64,000 nt of DNA, from assembly GCA_001661245.1 (NCBI GenBank), contig KV454014.1, forward strand, positions 1,197,989-1,261,988. The letters are read 5' to 3'. How positions within the stretch are numbered: the first letter of the stretch is position 1; each line of letters begins with the position of its first letter. The notes beneath the pieces were generated by a model, which saw only the letters and a program-made list of their open reading frames with translations, was not told the origin of the DNA and did no database searches. The translations under genes were made by a program, and so were the position numbers. This document shows, piece by piece, positions 30,300 to 40,129 of the stretch. This stretch comes from Pachysolen tannophilus NRRL Y-2460 (taxonomy: Eukaryota; Ascomycota; Pichiomycetes; Alaninales; Pachysolenaceae).

Positions 30300-31695
30300 T
30301 TTTTTTTTTTTGTTTTTTTGTTTTTTCGGGGTCTTTGTGTTAGTGTTTGTGTTTGTGTTTTCTTATGAAATGATGATGATGATGATGATATTGTTTATGG
30401 TGGGGTTTTATTTATTACAGTTTTGATAGATTACGCTTATGCTAATGTTTGTACGATAATATGGTTTTCTTTTTTTGACCTTTATAGTTAATATTAGTTA
30501 ATATTTGTGAAAAATGTCGATGAAATAATCTTGTTTTATATTGATATTTGCTAGCTCATAACTGAATATATTAACAAATAAATTAAATGTAATAATTAGT
30601 AGCTTAACGTTATTATTTAGGATTATCGATTAGGCAATCTATTATGTTTAGTGTCGAAGTAGAAGTTGAGGCAATTGAATAATCGAGGAAAATATCATTT
30701 GAAAAATAAACTTTTGCTGGTTTTCCGTATTCGTAGGTGAGTGACTGAATGTTGAAAGCAATTCGTAGTATCTACCATTGGGTAAATAAGCATGAATGCC
30801 AACTTCAGTATAACAGTCAGCAGTAGTGGGATTAACCGGATTAACACCACTGCTATTGATGTTGTTGATTGTAAGCGCACTTTTAGAATATAACAATTAA
30901 TGTCTAGAAGAAGAGAGATTCCTTAAATAATTTTGTTGTGATTATAATTTCTTTCCAATAAGAAAACAGTGTAGTTTATAGCATACCATAGCTAAATGGA
31001 TAAAATATATATGATGTATTTGCTTAGAGTTTGAGTTCACGCATGCCAATAAACTTTTTATTGGGAAGAACGAGAATAAAGCCACTTGACAAAGTTGCAG
31101 ATATTGATTATATTGCAAGAAAATGCGGTCATCAGAATTCTATGCTTTCATGGGAGAATAAATGTTTGACAACCACTGCTCAGCTCTGGGTAACAAAACC
31201 AAGGCTGATTAAAAAAAAAATAACTACTTTGCTTTGTAATAAACAGTTGAACGATATCCAGTAATTTTGAAAATAAGCTTAACATTTTAAATACCCCAAA
31301 ATATTGGAAAACATTTAAATTTTGAAAAAACTCAAATTAATAGTTTACCAGTTACAAGTGATCAACTCAAAAGACTTTAGAGATCACTAATATCGGTAAT
31401 TCTTATATGATTCCCAAGTTACATTATTATTAGAGGTGAAACCCCTATTTTATGTATGCGAGTTAATGCATGAGTTGTCTTAAAAAGGAAGATGAGAAAA
31501 CTTAAATGCTTCTCTAAAGAAAACAAACAGGTTCTGGATTTTGCGACTACTCAATTAATTTGAATCTTATACAAATTACTTATTTATAAACAATATGACA
31601 CTATATATTAGGAAAATATTAATAGCTTAGGAATGGAAATAATCAGAAATAAAAAGAGAAAATCTAGTTTCACTTAAGCTTTTTAATTCTATTTT
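30300..31695. other. Gene-poor stretch between PSP2-like and TOP1
   Basis: This 1.4-kb region is the longest without a supported gene. The left 150 bp are PSP2 3' UTR with (ATG)n-like repeats. From about 30600 to 31300 the composition is less biased than other spacers and there are short open frames: minus 30648-30896, opening at a TTG, and plus 31031-31264, which has an ATG near 31043. Neither has a relative I can name. A tRNA-like pair of internal boxes (30989-30999 and 31029-31038) does not fold properly. The stretch may hold relics of decayed genes. The right end presumably contains the TOP1 terminator. Confidence 0.45.
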
Positions 31696-34149
31696 TCAAA
31701 ATCTCCAGTTTTCATCAGCACTTTGAATTGCCCAATTGAACTTTTCTCTCAAAGTCTTGGTAAATAATTTTTCTATTGGGACATTGAATTTTTTTGAAAA
31801 GACAACTGTTAATCTCGGGTCTATATAGTTAATTTTGGACGTGCCTAATGCAACTTGCGAGTTATCTTCTTTATCCTTGAGTTGTAATGTTGTATTGGTA
31901 ATTCTTTGATCTAATTTTTCAATTTGAGCCTCCAATTTTTCAACAGTTATATTTGAGGGTTTTACTTCTGGTTTCCCTGTTTTCAACTCTTTCTTGTATT
32001 CTTTTTCCAACTCTTTTACTTTATCTAGTTTTTCTTTTAATTCCTCTTTTGGTAAAGGTTCCAAACCTTCGAGCTTTCTCTTTTCGTTATCTCTTATAAA
32101 TTTTTTTTCCCATTTATCCTTTTCTCTTTCTATAATTACTTTATGTATATTTTCTTCATCTTCTTTGGAAATGTCATCAAGTTCTTCAAAAAACTTTGGA
32201 TTTTTTTTCAATAATTTTTTATCCAATTGTAACATCATTTTTTTGAACCTAATCTTTTGCCACACCATTTCTTTTATTCTATCCTGAATTTTGGTGACTC
32301 CAGCTTCATGACCTTTAGCAATAGTACGCTGATGATTACATAATATGGCAACTGTTCTGTTGGCGGCATTAAACTTGACAACTTTTTCATTTACAGTACC
32401 CTCATTTTTAATCAAATCTAATTGATCTTGCATAGTCTTGGAAGCGTTATAAGTACGGAAAACTTTTGCAGTTAAACCAGGCATATAATTTTGTAAATGT
32501 TTGTTCAAAATAGAAGGATCCAATCTATCAAATAAATCATCACCAGGTTTCTTTGGAGCTTTTTTGAAAATTCTTAAATTTTTGAAAACTTGTGGATCTA
32601 CTTCAACTTCTTGGTAAAATCTTATAGAATCTTTACCCAAGAAATCAAATATAACCTTATTTGGAGGTTTTAATGTAACATGTTCAAAACGTAATGAACA
32701 ACAACCTACAGTATCAGCTTCTTCTTCAGATTTTTCACCACCTGCTCTTAAAGCAAATACATCAATAAGGTATGTAGCAGTGGCAATTTGTCTATCCAAC
32801 ATCAATTGAGATTTTAAATTTTTCTTATAATTTTCTCTAATGACATCAATATGATATTTTAATTCTCTTGCTTTTTCAAATTTTTTAAAATCACTCATAC
32901 CTTTTAATGAAGAATTTGCAGCAAATCTAACATATTTAAAACTATTGGAAATATTTTCTCTCCACATAGCTAACCATGAAACATTATTATCATGTCTAAC
33001 TTCAGCCCATTGATGTCCTTCAGGAGGTGGAGGAACTGGTGCATCTTTACTCAAATTTAAAACCACATCTTCTGGTTTAACTCTTCTTTTTAATTTACCT
33101 GTTTTTGGATGAGCACCACGTCCTCTAAATAATCCTGGAGGTTCAATTCTAAAATTTCCAACTTGTTCTTTTCTACCATTTAAAAGACAAGTTTTATATT
33201 TTTCTTCAAAAGCTTCTTTTTCCAATTTAATTGCTTTCTTTTCAGCCAGAGATAAATTTTTCTTTTCACCTCTTTTTTGTTCAAAATACAGGAACATTAC
33301 AGAAAAATCACATTTAGAAAATTCTTTTATATCTGCATCTTTACAACCACCACTTTCTTTTAAAACTTTTAAAAAATCATTAAAGAAATTTTTTTGGAAA
33401 ACTGGATTTTTAGCATGATCTGTTTCTAACATAGCAGCATAAAATCCAGCAACTTCTTCAGCATCTGGAGGTAAAGAAACACGTTTACCATCATAAATAA
33501 GCTTTACTGATTTGGGTAAAGGTTCATATTCTGGAGGAAAAATAACACCATTATGTTCCAAAGATTCCCATTTTATCTCTCCATCCATATCATCAAGTTC
33601 CCACCATTTATGAATTTCTTCTTCTTCTTTTTCCTTTTCTTCCTCTGCTTTAATACTGGCGCTTGGTGTCTCTTCCTTCTTAATAGTACTAGATTTCTTT
33701 ATCAGTTTACCATTTTTTTTAGGTAAAGCAGCTTTCCCATTGACATTATTTTCTTTTTCTTTCTTAACTTTGACTTTGGACTCTTTTTTCACTTTAACTT
33801 GAGCTTTTTTCTTTGGAGTAATTTTTCTTTTTTTCTTTTGAACAAAAGGCTCATCGTCATCATCGTTATCGTCGTTATCGTCGTTATCCTCAGACTCAGA
33901 CTCAGACTCATCTTTTATCTTCTTTTTATGTTTAGAAACTCGTCTTCTTTTTGTACCAATTGGTTCATTGGAATCATTAGAATCATCAACATCATCATCA
34001 TCATCATCAACTGAAGTATTTGTAGTACTAGCGTTATTGGTCTGACTGAGCCTGGCTAACGGCAAATCATCACCAGAATCCAACTTGATTTCATTTCTCA
34101 GTCTCTTCCGCTTACTCAAGCCAACATTGTCCTCGTCGCTTGAGCTCAT
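31696..34149 (-). CDS. TOP1: DNA topoisomerase I (type IB)
   Basis: An 817-residue eukaryotic topoisomerase I that relaxes supercoils ahead of polymerases. A charged N-terminal tail (about 1-180, acidic stretches and Lys-rich NLS-like runs) is followed by the core: [25 protein letters not shown], then [16 protein letters not shown]. The catalytic pocket is in [25 protein letters not shown], with further conserved residues in FRTYNAS. A linker coiled coil precedes the C-terminal domain [10 protein letters not shown], which carries the active-site Tyr775. All hallmark residues are intact. The length is close to S. cerevisiae Top1 (769). I found no CTG codon in it. Its divergent promoter is shared with MCM21. 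Confidence 0.96.
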   Translation of the reverse strand: MSSSDEDNVGLSKRKRLRNEIKLDSGDDLPLARLSQTNNASTTNTSVDDDDDDVDDSNDSNEPIGTKRRRVSKHKKKIKDESESESEDNDDNDDNDDDDEPFVQKKKRKITPKKKAQVKVKKESKVKVKKEKENNVNGKAALPKKNGKLIKKSSTIKKEETPSASIKAEEEKEKEEEEIHKWWELDDMDGEIKWESLEHNGVIFPPEYEPLPKSVKLIYDGKRVSLPPDAEEVAGFYAAMLETDHAKNPVFQKNFFNDFLKVLKESGGCKDADIKEFSKCDFSVMFLYFEQKRGEKKNLSLAEKKAIKLEKEAFEEKYKTCLLNGRKEQVGNFRIEPPGLFRGRGAHPKTGKLKRRVKPEDVVLNLSKDAPVPPPPEGHQWAEVRHDNNVSWLAMWRENISNSFKYVRFAANSSLKGMSDFKKFEKARELKYHIDVIRENYKKNLKSQLMLDRQIATATYLIDVFALRAGGEKSEEEADTVGCCSLRFEHVTLKPPNKVIFDFLGKDSIRFYQEVEVDPQVFKNLRIFKKAPKKPGDDLFDRLDPSILNKHLQNYMPGLTAKVFRTYNASKTMQDQLDLIKNEGTVNEKVVKFNAANRTVAILCNHQRTIAKGHEAGVTKIQDRIKEMVWQKIRFKKMMLQLDKKLLKKNPKFFEELDDISKEDEENIHKVIIEREKDKWEKKFIRDNEKRKLEGLEPLPKEELKEKLDKVKELEKEYKKELKTGKPEVKPSNITVEKLEAQIEKLDQRITNTTLQLKDKEDNSQVALGTSKINYIDPRLTVVFSKKFNVPIEKLFTKTLREKFNWAIQSADENWRF

Positions 34150-34555
34150 CTTACTTCACTTTTACTCGAACCAATTATTGTGAAATGACAAAAGAAAAAA
34201 AAAAAAAATAAATTATAAAAAGAGAGAAAAAACTCGATTTTTCTTTTATTTTTCTTTTTTTTGGATTTTTGAAAAAAAAAAAAAAAAAAAAAAATCAGAA
34301 CTTCTCCGGAGAAGATTTGAGCTTCCGCGTTTTTTCCATTGAGGAGATACGTTTTTTCCAAAAATAACGCGTATTTTCTCCGATGCGGAGGAAAATCCAA
34401 AAAACCCCCAAAAAACCCATTTTAAGTATGTAATAATTTTAATATATGTGTTTACCAATAAATTTGTTATTATTATGTTTATAAAGTATATAAAGAATAA
34501 TTAATTAATGAATTAATTAATTAATTAAATAATTAATGGCAAGCAGTAATTGAGG
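34150..34555. promoter_or_regulatory. Divergent promoter TOP1 / MCM21
   Basis: A 406-bp spacer with long poly(A)/poly(T) runs, a perfect 14-bp palindrome CTTCTCCGGAGAAG (34301-34314), an MluI cell-cycle-box core ACGCGT (34367-34372), and TTAATTAA-type repeats just before MCM21. The MCB core suggests G1/S control of one or both genes. The palindrome recurs in variant form upstream of the AVT transporter. Confidence 0.4.
34367..34372. promoter_or_regulatory. MCB core (ACGCGT)
   Basis: ACGCGT is the Mbp1/MBF recognition core. It lies about 190-220 bp from both flanking start codons. It is a single copy, so support is modest. Confidence 0.35.
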
Positions 34556-35344
34556 ATGATATCTTTGAATGATTTTAAACAGGATATAACTTCTTTGGAG
34601 TCGGAGATATCTGAGCTTGATCAAGAGTATGAAGCGCTCACGTTGAAATATAATGAATTGTTGTTAAGGGTAAAAGATAATAAGCGCGGTAATGATGATG
34701 GGGAAGGAAAGCAAGTTTTTAATAATGAAGAAATGAGCGTACCTCTGCTGATTGAACATCAATATTTTGATCCATCTATACTGAGATTTTTCGATGTTGA
34801 GGTTGAGAGGTCTGTATCTGTGCCTGCAACTGTGCCTGTGCCTGTTGAAGAAAAAGAACAAAGGTTGGGTGATAGGAAAAGACAGAAGATTGATGATGGT
34901 GGTGATCAAGAAGATCTGCATTCATTATTATCCAAGATAAATCTAGAGAATTTATACAGGTTGAATACAATAACGGCGTTTCCAATAAACGATCCGTCGT
35001 TATTTGATCTGGAACTCGAATCTCTGGAACTTAAGTCTCAGCAAAAAGATTTTAATAGTCTAGAATATTTAGGGATAAGGTTTGATCTATTCAACAATAC
35101 TTTAAAAAAATTTCACAAACCACATTATATTATCTTGAAAAAAATTAAAAAAAATAATAATTGGCAAATATTTAAAACCACCATACCAAATTATATAGAA
35201 TTGAGTGATAGTGATAAATGGCTAAATGTCGATCTAAGAAAATTTGCAACCACTGTTAGGAGAAAATTAATACTAATCCAAGTCAATAAAGAAAAGCGAA
35301 AGGAATTGGAATTGAAACTAGCGGAACCAGCAACCAGCAGTTAA
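34556..35344 (+). CDS. MCM21: Kinetochore COMA subunit Mcm21 (CENP-O)
   Basis: A 262-residue protein. An N-terminal coiled coil (about 5-45) is followed by the family motifs LIEHQYFDPSI and ENLYRLNTITAFPI. The RWD-type block is YLGIRFDLFNNTLKKFHKPHYIILKK with NNWQIFKTTIPNYI. These line up well with S. cerevisiae Mcm21, a subunit of the COMA complex (Ctf19-Okp1-Mcm21-Ame1) of the inner kinetochore. The yeast protein is longer (368 aa); this one stops soon after the helix KFATTVRRKLILIQ, so the C-terminal part of the second RWD domain appears absent. The ATG at 34556 is used; an upstream extension of the frame has only a TTG. The gene is convergent with the FIT-family gene, as MCM21 and YFT2 are in S. 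cerevisiae. Confidence 0.82.
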   Translation: MISLNDFKQDITSLESEISELDQEYEALTLKYNELLLRVKDNKRGNDDGEGKQVFNNEEMSVPLLIEHQYFDPSILRFFDVEVERSVSVPATVPVPVEEKEQRLGDRKRQKIDDGGDQEDLHSLLSKINLENLYRLNTITAFPINDPSLFDLELESLELKSQQKDFNSLEYLGIRFDLFNNTLKKFHKPHYIILKKIKKNNNWQIFKTTIPNYIELSDSDKWLNVDLRKFATTVRRKLILIQVNKEKRKELELKLAEPATSS

Positions 35345-35415
35345 GTCCAACTAGTCAAAATTGAAAATTGTTTTAATAATCAAAAAGGAAAAAAAAAAAG
35401 GTTCTTTTTTTTTTT

Positions 35416-35436
35416 TGTTGTTGTTGTTGTTGTTGT
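35416..35436. repeat. (TTG)n trinucleotide repeat
   Basis: Seven tandem TTG units in the short convergent spacer between MCM21 and YFT2, just before the YFT2 stop codon. Confidence 0.85.
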
Positions 35437-35437
35437 T

Positions 35438-36277
35438 CTAGAAAAAAAAGTTAACAGCTAAAGGTGTTATTAAACCACACAAAAATCCAATGATTTTTTC
35501 TAAAATTGTATGGAAAAAAATACAAGTAACTGAAAATAACCACCACCATATCAATAACAAGACAGTACTTATTAGAATGGTACAATTATAGGAAAAAAGC
35601 AAATATTTTTGATCGATTCTATCATCATTTGCCATTTTCAAATAAACTAAATCTTTTAATTCAAAAAGTACCATTAAACTAATATTTGTTGTTAAAAACA
35701 AGTGACCACTTGGATCGAATCCTCCAACCCATGAACCACCACTTGATAAGCAGCTCAGTTTTGAATCTGGTACAGTTTCTGGGTTTGAAGACCCAAGTTC
35801 ACAATAAGCACCTGTTTTCTTGAAAACATAATCAAAAATTGCATTTGGATATAAACACAGATTTAACAGCAAAAGTAATAAAGTGATTTTTAATAATTGT
35901 CTTAAAAGTAATGGTTTTATTTTTTGAAAATTCACATTTTCAGTATTTAAATCTTGAAGGGTAACAGGTAAGCTAAATTCAACCAAATGTTTTAATTTTA
36001 TAATTAAAATACTTATTAAAAAAAACACAAACATACACCAATAATAGGCATTGCCTGCAAACACAACATTGATCAAATTCTCAGGATTTGTGATACCTAA
36101 TACATTTTTCTCTTTTATGAAATTTAAAAAGCCAATCAGTTTGATTGTACAACCTATAACTAATGTAACGGGAAGGTATGATAAAATTATTTTATTCTTT
36201 AATATACTGGCCAGAGCAGTTTCTATCTTTTCTGATACCTCTTGGGGTACGCGAAGAGCTAAACTGAAATCCACCAT
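35438..36277 (-). CDS. YFT2: FIT-family lipid droplet protein (Yft2/Scs3)
   Basis: A 279-residue ER membrane protein of the fat storage-inducing transmembrane (FIT) family. Its members are acyl-CoA diphosphatases or lipid phosphatase-like enzymes needed for ER and lipid-droplet homeostasis. The first histidine motif is GGFDPSGHLFLTT (His about 192), and the second is in TCIFFHTILEKIIGF (His about 256). About six membrane segments are visible. S. cerevisiae has two paralogues, Scs3 and Yft2. The name Yft2 is favoured because MCM21-YFT2 are also convergent neighbours there, but a single pre-duplication gene is possible. The ATG at 36277 opens the frame. Confidence 0.82.
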   Translation of the reverse strand: MVDFSLALRVPQEVSEKIETALASILKNKIILSYLPVTLVIGCTIKLIGFLNFIKEKNVLGITNPENLINVVFAGNAYYWCMFVFFLISILIIKLKHLVEFSLPVTLQDLNTENVNFQKIKPLLLRQLLKITLLLLLLNLCLYPNAIFDYVFKKTGAYCELGSSNPETVPDSKLSCLSSGGSWVGGFDPSGHLFLTTNISLMVLFELKDLVYLKMANDDRIDQKYLLFSYNCTILISTVLLLIWWWLFSVTCIFFHTILEKIIGFLCGLITPLAVNFFF

Positions 36278-36647
36278 TGACCACCAAACCCCTTTAACCT
36301 ATAGTCCTAGTCCTCTAATAATAAATATATATATATATATATATCGATTCAATTGACTAGATTGACTTATCTGTTTAAAGGCTTGTGTTGTTTAAAAATT
36401 AGAGGCTTCACAAATTTACCCGCACTACGGAAATTTCAAAATTTTTTTTTTTTTTTGTTTAATTTTTTTTTTATTTTTTTTTTTTTTCAACCATTTTTGT
36501 ATTTTGTCGGAGAACTAGACAAAAATACATAATATTAAATCAAGTTATATCAGTGTTGTGAGTGAGAGATAATTTGAGAGAAAGGGGTTTCTTTTTTTTT
36601 TTTTTATTTTTTCCATTCGAAAGTTTGCACATCTTAGTGATTGAAAG
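36278..36647. promoter_or_regulatory. Divergent promoter YFT2 / MRPS28
   Basis: A 370-bp spacer with (AT)n near 36327-36344, poly(T) tracts, and a Reb1-type site TTACCCG at 36416-36422 roughly midway between the two start codons. No additional gene. Confidence 0.5.
36416..36422 (-). promoter_or_regulatory. Reb1-like site
   Basis: TTACCCG (CGGGTAA on the minus strand) is the Reb1 core, again placed between two divergent promoters as in RPB11/SIN3. Confidence 0.45.
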
Positions 36648-37553
36648 ATGAATTCGTTAACTCGATTTATTGGCCCATCTTCAATAGGAGCATTGGTACC
36701 ATCAATAATATCTAGGCCATTTACTAGTAGTACAATTAATTATGGTAGTAAAATAAGAGCTTTACAAAAATTAAAATCTCAAGAAAAGAAAAATCAAAAT
36801 AAGGCAAGACAGGCTACAAAATTGGAAAGTTTAGAGAAAGTTGATCCTGTTTATGGAAGGAAAGATAATCCATTTATTAATCGTATTAAAGCAGAAGTTA
36901 GTGAACCAAATTTTTTAGCAAAAGGTTATACTACAGAAGAAGTTGAAAAATTATTATTTGGAGCACAACAATCTGTTTTATCAAAATTTTCAGAAGAAGG
37001 TGATACAATTTTGAAACAAACTGCTTTAGAACAATCTGATTTAAAAAGAGAAATTATTATGAGAATTTTATCTATGAAAAATGCAAGTAAACAATCACAA
37101 CGTAAATTAGCTATTGAATTGGCTAGAAAAGAGTTTGAAAGGACTGTTGGGGATACCGGTTCCTCTGAAGTTCAGGCTGCTGTAATGAGTATTAAGATAA
37201 TGTTTTTAATGGAGCATGTTAAGGAACATCCAAATGATTTGGATAAAGTTAGAAAAACAAGAATGTTGGTTCAACAAAGACAACGTATTTTACGTTATTT
37301 GAAAAGAGACAACCCAAAACGTTATTTCTGGGCCATTCATAAACTTGGGTTGAACGATGAGTCAATACATATGGAGTTCAATATGGATAGGAGGTATATG
37401 CAAGAATTTGAAATATGGCCAGGTAGAGTTTTAGTTAAAGAGAGTAAAAAAGATATGGAAGAGAAACGTAGAGAAAAGAGAAAGCAAAAAAGAGCTTTTA
37501 GACAAGCTGCAAATGAGTTCTCAAGAGAACAAAAGGAAGAAGCCAGTTTATAA
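36648..37553 (+). CDS. MRPS28: Mitochondrial small-subunit ribosomal protein uS15m (Mrps28)
   Basis: A 301-residue mitoribosomal protein. The N-terminus (about 1-40; Arg/Ser/Thr-rich, no acidic residues) looks like a mitochondrial presequence. The S15 domain lies at about 150-235 and carries the signature FERTVGDTGSSEVQAAVMS and the QQRQRILRYLKRDNPKRYFWAIHKLGL rRNA-binding helices. The mitochondrial extensions on both sides (a 110-residue linker and a Lys/Arg-rich tail) match the yeast Mrps28 layout (286 aa). uS15 binds the 15S rRNA central domain early in assembly. The ATG at 36648 is the only candidate start before the presequence. Confidence 0.92.
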   Translation: MNSLTRFIGPSSIGALVPSIISRPFTSSTINYGSKIRALQKLKSQEKKNQNKARQATKLESLEKVDPVYGRKDNPFINRIKAEVSEPNFLAKGYTTEEVEKLLFGAQQSVLSKFSEEGDTILKQTALEQSDLKREIIMRILSMKNASKQSQRKLAIELARKEFERTVGDTGSSEVQAAVMSIKIMFLMEHVKEHPNDLDKVRKTRMLVQQRQRILRYLKRDNPKRYFWAIHKLGLNDESIHMEFNMDRRYMQEFEIWPGRVLVKESKKDMEEKRREKRKQKRAFRQAANEFSREQKEEASL

Positions 37554-38536
37554 TAAAAGTATATTAAAGAAGAGTTGTTTTGCATGTATATATATTATAA
37601 TAAATACTAATCAATGTATATTATATATGGAAAATATATTATTGTATTGTATTGTATTAAACAAAAAAAAACCAAAAAAACCAAAAAAGGAGGTCTACTT
37701 TCTTAATCCGGAAATCCAATTTTGCTAACTTACCTAGCTTCCTAAATAGGAAACAGAGGGGCTATATCCATTTTTATATAAAAAAAGAAACACGAAAAAA
37801 ACCGCCCCTTTCTTTTTGTCCCAAACTACTTAGCTACTCAACTACTCAACTGCTTACTTTACATAACGTTAAAAGAAAAAACTGTGGCACATATGTAATC
37901 ACGTGCATTTGAACAATCGTGAAGTTTTTTTGTTCAATTGTACATCAACCCACATATACATACATATTTTCTGGATAATTCAACTTCTTGATGTTTTTAA
38001 CCAGGCAATTATATTGTAGAAAAATTTTGAATGAAAAAGCAAAAATAAAAAGAAAAAAAGAAAAAGAGAAACTGAGTCAGTGATCAGAAGAAATAATAAA
38101 AGGTTTAAAAAAAAAAATCAATTAAAGGGTGATTTGAAAATTTAAATATTAAAGGTATTTTTCATTTGAGTTGTGATTGAAACTTTTTTCATTTTCATTT
38201 TTTTTCATCTTGCAGATCAAATCTTGTTTGCTATAATATTACTAATAGTAAACTGTGGATAAATTCAAGATACAAATAATTTGTATCAGAGGTAATTATT
38301 TGTTGATATCAGTTTTAATTTAACTGGAATTTAACTCAACTTATCTCATCTCATCTCATTCAAGTTAAAAAAAAAAAAGTTTTTTTTTCTTCTTCTTCTT
38401 TTTCATTATTTTGCTAATATTCTAATCTCTTGAGTTCGGGCTTCAGAGTCACCGCCCAAACAAAGAAAAGAGAGAAAAAAAAAATAAAATAATATTTACA
38501 AGACGAATAGCATATTTTCTGGTATACGGTCCAGTA
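37554..38536. promoter_or_regulatory. Long spacer MRPS28 / serine O-acetyltransferase with sulfur-regulon sites
   Basis: A 983-bp spacer between genes on the same strand. The left end is the MRPS28 3' UTR; the remainder is the promoter of the serine O-acetyltransferase gene. It contains a Met31/32-type site and a Cbf1-type site 11 bp apart (listed separately), poly(A) tracts, and (TCATC)-like repeats near 38345-38360. No other gene is visible. Confidence 0.5.
37879..37905 (+). promoter_or_regulatory. Adjacent Met31/Met32 (AAACTGTGG) and Cbf1 (TCACGTG) sites
   Basis: AAACTGTGG (37879-37887) is the core bound by Met31/Met32, and TCACGTG (37899-37905) is the core bound by Cbf1 with Met4/Met28 in S. 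cerevisiae sulfur genes. Both lie within 27 bp, about 630 bp upstream of a gene for sulfur amino acid synthesis. The match to both cores is exact. Confidence 0.6.
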
Positions 38537-40129
38537 ATGTTGTTAGGAAGAAGTATGATAAAGAATCAGAAACGCATATTTAGATCGGTGAGGCGTAATT
38601 TATCGTCGACTCTGTTAGTTTCCAAGTTTCGTCCAACACCTTCAGCATCAGCGGTGATATCTTCATCGCTCAATCAAACAACTTCAAATGGGAATTCTGG
38701 GAATGTTTCATCATCAAATAATTCATCAAATCCTCAAATGTTATTCCCATGTTTAGATAAATTGGAAGATAGATCTCAAAAATTCTTAAATGAATCTTCT
38801 GGACCAGAGCCTGCTTATGGGAAAGTTGGCAAACATAATACTTTACTTTATAAATCAGATGAACCAATTTTTTTGGATTATGGTGGGTTTTTACCAAGTT
38901 TTGAAATTGTATATGAAACATGGGGGAAATTAAATGAAGATAAATCAAATTTAATATTAATTCATACAGGGCTTTCAGCTTCTTCACATGCTAAATCAAA
39001 TAGTTTAAATAAAAATCCAGGTTGGTGGGAAGGTTTTATTGGACCTAATAAATATCTTGACACAAATAAATATTTTCTTGTTTGTACAAATGTCATTGGT
39101 GGATGTTATGGTTCCACAGGCCCTTCTTCAATAGATCCTTCCGATGGGAAAAGATATGCAACAAGGTTCCCAATGCTTTCTGTTCAAGATATGATAAGAG
39201 CTCAAAATAGATTGATTAAAGAACAATTTGGTGTTTCTAAAATATATGCTTCAATTGGTTGTTCAATGGGAGGTATGCAATCTTTAGCATATGCATCTGA
39301 GTTTCCTAATGAAGTAGGAAAGATAATTTCGGTAAGTGGATGTGCAAGATCTCATCCTTACTCAATTGCAATGAGACATTGTCAAAGACAAGTGTTGATG
39401 AGTGACCCTAATTGGAATCGTGGATTTTATTATGATAATAAAATACCTCCTCATACAGGTATGAAATTAGCAAGAGAAATTGGAACAATAACTTATAGAT
39501 CTGGTCCTGAATGGGAATATAGATTTGGTGTTGAAAGACTGGATCCTTCAAGGCAACCTGCTTTATGTCCTGATTTTTTAATTGAAACATATTTAGATCA
39601 TCAAGGTGAAAAGTTTTGTCTTGAATATGATCCAAATTCCATGTTATATATAAGTAAAACTATGGATCTTTTTGATTTAGGATTGACTAATGTTTCTAAA
39701 TTACGTAAGGGAAGATTTCAAGCAGAAGAAAAATTTAATGGTAAAGATATAGATCCTAAAGAATTACAATTTCGTCCCGTTGAATCTGCATGTTCTATAG
39801 ATCCTGATACGCTGCCAGTAAGTAATGTCAGAAGAACAAGAAAGCTTACTCCATTAGAGAGTAAAGTTGATTTATTGGAAGGTATGAAACATTTTTCAAA
39901 TAAAGATATCTTGGTAATTGGTGTTGAGTCAGATATTTTATTTCCAGCTTGGCAACAAAGGGAAATAGTAGACTTGTTAAGACAAGGTTGTAAACAACAA
40001 GGCCTTGGAGATGGTTCAAATATCAAGCATGTGGAATTGTCTGAAGAAGTTAGCATGTACGGTCATGATACATTTTTGTTGAGTTTGGAACATATAGGTG
40101 AGCCTGTAAAGCATTTTTTAGAAGGTTAA
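38537..40129 (+). CDS. CYS2: Serine O-acetyltransferase, CysA/Cys2 type (homoserine O-acetyltransferase superfamily)
   Basis: A 530-residue alpha/beta-hydrolase-fold acetyltransferase. The N-terminus (Arg/Ser-rich, about 1-35) looks like a mitochondrial presequence. The oxyanion block HTGLSASSHA (143-152), the distinctive NVIGGCYGSTGPSSIDP (185-201), and the nucleophile elbow GCSMGG (241-246, Ser243) are seen. The C-terminal Asp/His are in VESDILFP and YGHDTFLL. The GGCYGSTGPSSIDP form and the block SGCARSHPYSIAMRH are those of the fungal CysA/Cys2 group, which makes O-acetylserine for cysteine synthesis, rather than classical Met2. S. cerevisiae lacks this route. The Met31/32 and Cbf1 sites upstream support a sulfur role. 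If the specificity call is wrong, it would be a homoserine O-acetyltransferase (MET2). Confidence 0.75.
   Translation: MLLGRSMIKNQKRIFRSVRRNLSSTLLVSKFRPTPSASAVISSSLNQTTSNGNSGNVSSSNNSSNPQMLFPCLDKLEDRSQKFLNESSGPEPAYGKVGKHNTLLYKSDEPIFLDYGGFLPSFEIVYETWGKLNEDKSNLILIHTGLSASSHAKSNSLNKNPGWWEGFIGPNKYLDTNKYFLVCTNVIGGCYGSTGPSSIDPSDGKRYATRFPMLSVQDMIRAQNRLIKEQFGVSKIYASIGCSMGGMQSLAYASEFPNEVGKIISVSGCARSHPYSIAMRHCQRQVLMSDPNWNRGFYYDNKIPPHTGMKLAREIGTITYRSGPEWEYRFGVERLDPSRQPALCPDFLIETYLDHQGEKFCLEYDPNSMLYISKTMDLFDLGLTNVSKLRKGRFQAEEKFNGKDIDPKELQFRPVESACSIDPDTLPVSNVRRTRKLTPLESKVDLLEGMKHFSNKDILVIGVESDILFPAWQQREIVDLLRQGCKQQGLGDGSNIKHVELSEEVSMYGHDTFLLSLEHIGEPVKHFLEG

Noticed and set aside
30648-30896. 82-codon open frame on the minus strand
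   Set aside because: Starts with TTG, not ATG, has a stop immediately upstream, and matches no family I know.
30981-31047. tRNA-like pattern: TAGCTAAATGG (A-box-like), a possible 7-nt anticodon loop, and GTTTGAGTTC (B-box-like)
   Set aside because: Acceptor and T stems do not pair, and the implied anticodon (ATG) is unusual. At best it is a decayed tRNA; more likely it is chance.
31031-31264. Short open frame on the plus strand
   Set aside because: No recognisable relative and no promoter or intron context. It is kept only as part of the gene-poor stretch.
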